Source: Ignavibacteriaceae bacterium (GTDB taxonomy: Bacteria > Bacteroidota > Ignavibacteria > Ignavibacteriales > Ignavibacteriaceae). Taken from it: DNA of 6,486 nucleotides. The notes under the pieces are model-generated. The model was not told where the DNA came from, searched no databases, and was given only the letters and a program-made list of their open reading frames with translations. Where the stretch lies: assembly GCA_022865965.1 (NCBI GenBank), contig JALHTS010000067.1, forward strand, positions 1-6,486, written 5' to 3'. Shown here piece by piece: positions 4,551-6,486 of this stretch. Numbering within the stretch: position 1 is the first letter of the stretch; each line of letters begins with the position of its first letter. A program made the translations under genes and the position numbers.

Positions 4551-6486
4551 TCACCATCCCGTTACAAGTTTGATATAAAAATTTCTTCCCGGTTCAATAG
4601 TCATTCCTCCGCGTGTGGTAGATAAATGACTTCGGTATGATTTGTTAAAAATATTTTCCACACCTGCAAAAATCTGTAATCGGGCAGGAGTAAATTCTAT
4701 GTTTTTCAGATTAACCGAAAAATTAGAAACAGCATAACCGGGAGAAGCTATTTCACCGATGGCAATATCATTTTGAGCTGCATAGATTGTTGATGATAAT
4801 TCCGTTTCAATAACGTTTGCTAAAAATATTTTCAGACCAAGTGTTCCATTCAATGGAGGAATCTGAGGTAGATTCGTGTCTTCTGAAAGATCATCGCCTT
4901 TCACAAAAGACACCGTTGAATAAATCAACCAATCTTTATAAAAATTATAATTGACCAGCAAATCGAATCCGTACAACCGTGCTTCGCCAATGTTTGTTTT
5001 AATCTGCGCAAGTCGTTCCTCAAATATGCCCGGTTTTTCTACAACAATGTCCGTTATGTAATTATAAAACAGGCTTGAAATTATTTTCAGATTTGACGAG
5101 TAATACCTAATCCCAAAATCCGTTGAATATCCTTTTTCGGGTTTAAGATTCGGATCACCAATCCTTACACGACTGCCAAGATCTATGTATTGAAATCTTT
5201 CTTCAAGCGATGGTGAGCGGAATGAATAACCAAGACTTAAAGTAAGATCAAGATTGGATGTTGCTGAAAAATTTAATCCTAAATTAGAACTGTAAGAGAT
5301 ATCATCCACTTCAGTTTTTTCCCAGATAACTTTTTGAGTTGGAGGAGAATAATCAATTATGCCATTGTTAATCTCATAAAGAGGATTAAGAGTTGTCTGA
5401 CCTGATACTATAATTTTATCAACACGTGCACCGAGAGAAAATTTTAATTTATCTTTCAGCATTTCATAATCATCCTGGGCAAAGAATCCTACACTTTGAA
5501 ATTTTGAATCCGGCAAAGGCTTTTCAGCAATAACCTTATTTATTAATGCGTTGACTACAGTGGTACCTGTTGAATCAAGTGTTTCAATTAACTGGTACTT
5601 CAAACGTTCTCCGTTATAACTTCTGCTCCAGTAGTCTATGCCAAGCGTAAGAAGATTGTTGCGAGCAAAAATTAAATTTGTCTGAGCAAGAAAATTATGG
5701 CTGTTATGATCTGCCGTGGGAGTAATTTTTAATACGCTCACTCTTAGTGGAAGGAAACTTCCCGCACCTGGAATATTCTGCACAATATTAGGGATGTTCT
5801 CAACATCTCTTAAAATAAATTGATGCGAATATCTTACAAGAACTTTGCTGAACACCGAAGAAATATTTTGGATTTCGTATCCTGCAGAAAATAATTCTCT
5901 CTTTTCTTTAGGATAACGAACATCAGCATTATCAGGGAAAAGCGGAGTAGCTCCTGGAATTCCAACATCTTCAGCTTTAAATAACTGATAATTAAACTTT
6001 AACAAATGATTGTTGAACGGTTGAATGTTCATCGAAGCTGATAAACTGTAATCAGTAAATTGACTGTTCTTTAATTCTCCTGAAGGTGTCTCAATGTTAT
6101 CAGCCTTTCTGTAGGAACCTGAAATTTTTGACGACCAGAAATATCCGGAGTTAAATATGTTTCCGGAGATGGCTCTTAAATTATTTACAGAATTATAACC
6201 CAAAGAAACACTTCCGCTATTAAGATAATTTTTATTGAATGATGGCTGTCGTGAAACAATATTTACTATTCCGCCTGTTGCACCTGTGCCGTAAACTGAT
6301 GAAGCCGCACCTTTTATAACTTCGATTCTATCAACATCATTAAGATCAATCATAGATAATCTTGCAGAAATATCATTAGCTGTTTCAATTCTTGTTCCGT
6401 CAATAATTGTAACTATATTATTCCTGCTAAGTCCTCTTATATTAAGATCAGTTGACCATACGCCGTCACTTATCATTGAAATTCCG
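4551..6486 (-). CDS. TonB-dependent outer-membrane receptor (N-terminus beyond window)
   Basis: This is an outer-membrane receptor that imports a scarce ligand (siderophore, haem, cobalamin or similar) using TonB energy. The frame runs off the window edge: codons before the first visible Met (6476) read G-I-S, continuous with the plug domain. The signal peptide, TonB box and first part of the plug are therefore outside. Counting from that Met, the plug shows LNIRGLSRNNIVTIIDGTRI (11-30) and RIEVIKGAASSVYGTGATGGIVNI (50-73), the classic plug-domain end. From about residue 85 to 641 comes a beta-barrel rich in alternating aromatic strands. It includes YSFRSPSLEERFQY (near residues 420-435) with the LKPEKGYSTDFGIRY-type barrel motif after it, and a C-terminal ENIFNKSYRSHLS...PGRNFYIKL block ending in Trp, the aromatic last residue needed for barrel assembly. 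It resembles BtuB/Cir-like receptors, but the ligand cannot be assigned. It may be cotranscribed with the transporter gene downstream. Confidence 0.93.
   Translation of the reverse strand, partial: GISMISDGVWSTDLNIRGLSRNNIVTIIDGTRIETANDISARLSMIDLNDVDRIEVIKGAASSVYGTGATGGIVNIVSRQPSFNKNYLNSGSVSLGYNSVNNLRAISGNIFNSGYFWSSKISGSYRKADNIETPSGELKNSQFTDYSLSASMNIQPFNNHLLKFNYQLFKAEDVGIPGATPLFPDNADVRYPKEKRELFSAGYEIQNISSVFSKVLVRYSHQFILRDVENIPNIVQNIPGAGSFLPLRVSVLKITPTADHNSHNFLAQTNLIFARNNLLTLGIDYWSRSYNGERLKYQLIETLDSTGTTVVNALINKVIAEKPLPDSKFQSVGFFAQDDYEMLKDKLKFSLGARVDKIIVSGQTTLNPLYEINNGIIDYSPPTQKVIWEKTEVDDISYSSNLGLNFSATSNLDLTLSLGYSFRSPSLEERFQYIDLGSRVRIGDPNLKPEKGYSTDFGIRYYSSNLKIISSLFYNYITDIVVEKPGIFEERLAQIKTNIGEARLYGFDLLVNYNFYKDWLIYSTVSFVKGDDLSEDTNLPQIPPLNGTLGLKIFLANVIETELSSTIYAAQNDIAIGEIASPGYAVSNFSVNLKNIEFTPARLQIFAGVENIFNKSYRSHLSTTRGGMTIEPGRNFYIKLVTGW

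Noticed and set aside
1..6486. CRISPR array, tRNA or rRNA genes, insertion sequence
   Set aside because: No regularly spaced repeats, no cloverleaf-like or rRNA-like sequence and no transposase coding region were seen on either strand.

Overview
The window is AT-rich and densely coded. It most likely comes from a member of the Bacteroidota/Ignavibacteriota group. Four things point there: a MeaB protein of the long type I associate with that group, with an N-terminal lead before the G domain; a TonB-dependent receptor; weak Shine-Dalgarno sequences with a Bacteroidota-like -7 promoter element (TAnnTTTG type); and a GC-rich palindromic repeat read in frame as LPAGKAG. This placement rests on sequence resemblance from memory, not on a database search.

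Left part (1-2215, plus strand): after what may be the last codons of an upstream gene comes a 200-aa protein with a HEPN-like R-x4-H motif. A complete AbiE-type (type IV) toxin-antitoxin pair follows: the winged-helix antitoxin/repressor AbiEi (720-1316) and the nucleotidyltransferase toxin AbiEii (1313-2215). These two overlap by 4 nt in an ATGA. The gap between the HEPN-like gene and abiEi holds a well-formed inverted repeat (arms TTTCAAGGTA and TACCTTGTAA, centres about two helical turns apart). A likely -7 promoter element lies between and partly under the arms, which fits an AbiEi autoregulation operator.

Middle (2232-3374, plus strand): meaB, the G-protein chaperone of adenosylcobalamin-dependent methylmalonyl-CoA mutase, starts 16 nt after the toxin gene. 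No mutase subunit gene is visible here. The palindromic repeat sits inside the N-terminal linker of this gene.

Right part (3560-6486, minus strand): an EamA/DMT-family membrane transporter (10 predicted membrane segments) lies downstream of a TonB-dependent outer-membrane receptor whose N-terminus is beyond the window edge. They point toward meaB, and the convergent gap carries an AT-rich hairpin. The gap between them holds a pyrimidine-rich block (on the plus strand) with short degenerate repeats.

The most interesting unit is the HEPN-like gene plus abiEi/abiEii with its putative operator: a probable defence or toxin-antitoxin module placed directly against a housekeeping B12-metabolism gene. 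AbiE itself is a known system. Only its combination with the HEPN-like neighbour might be new.
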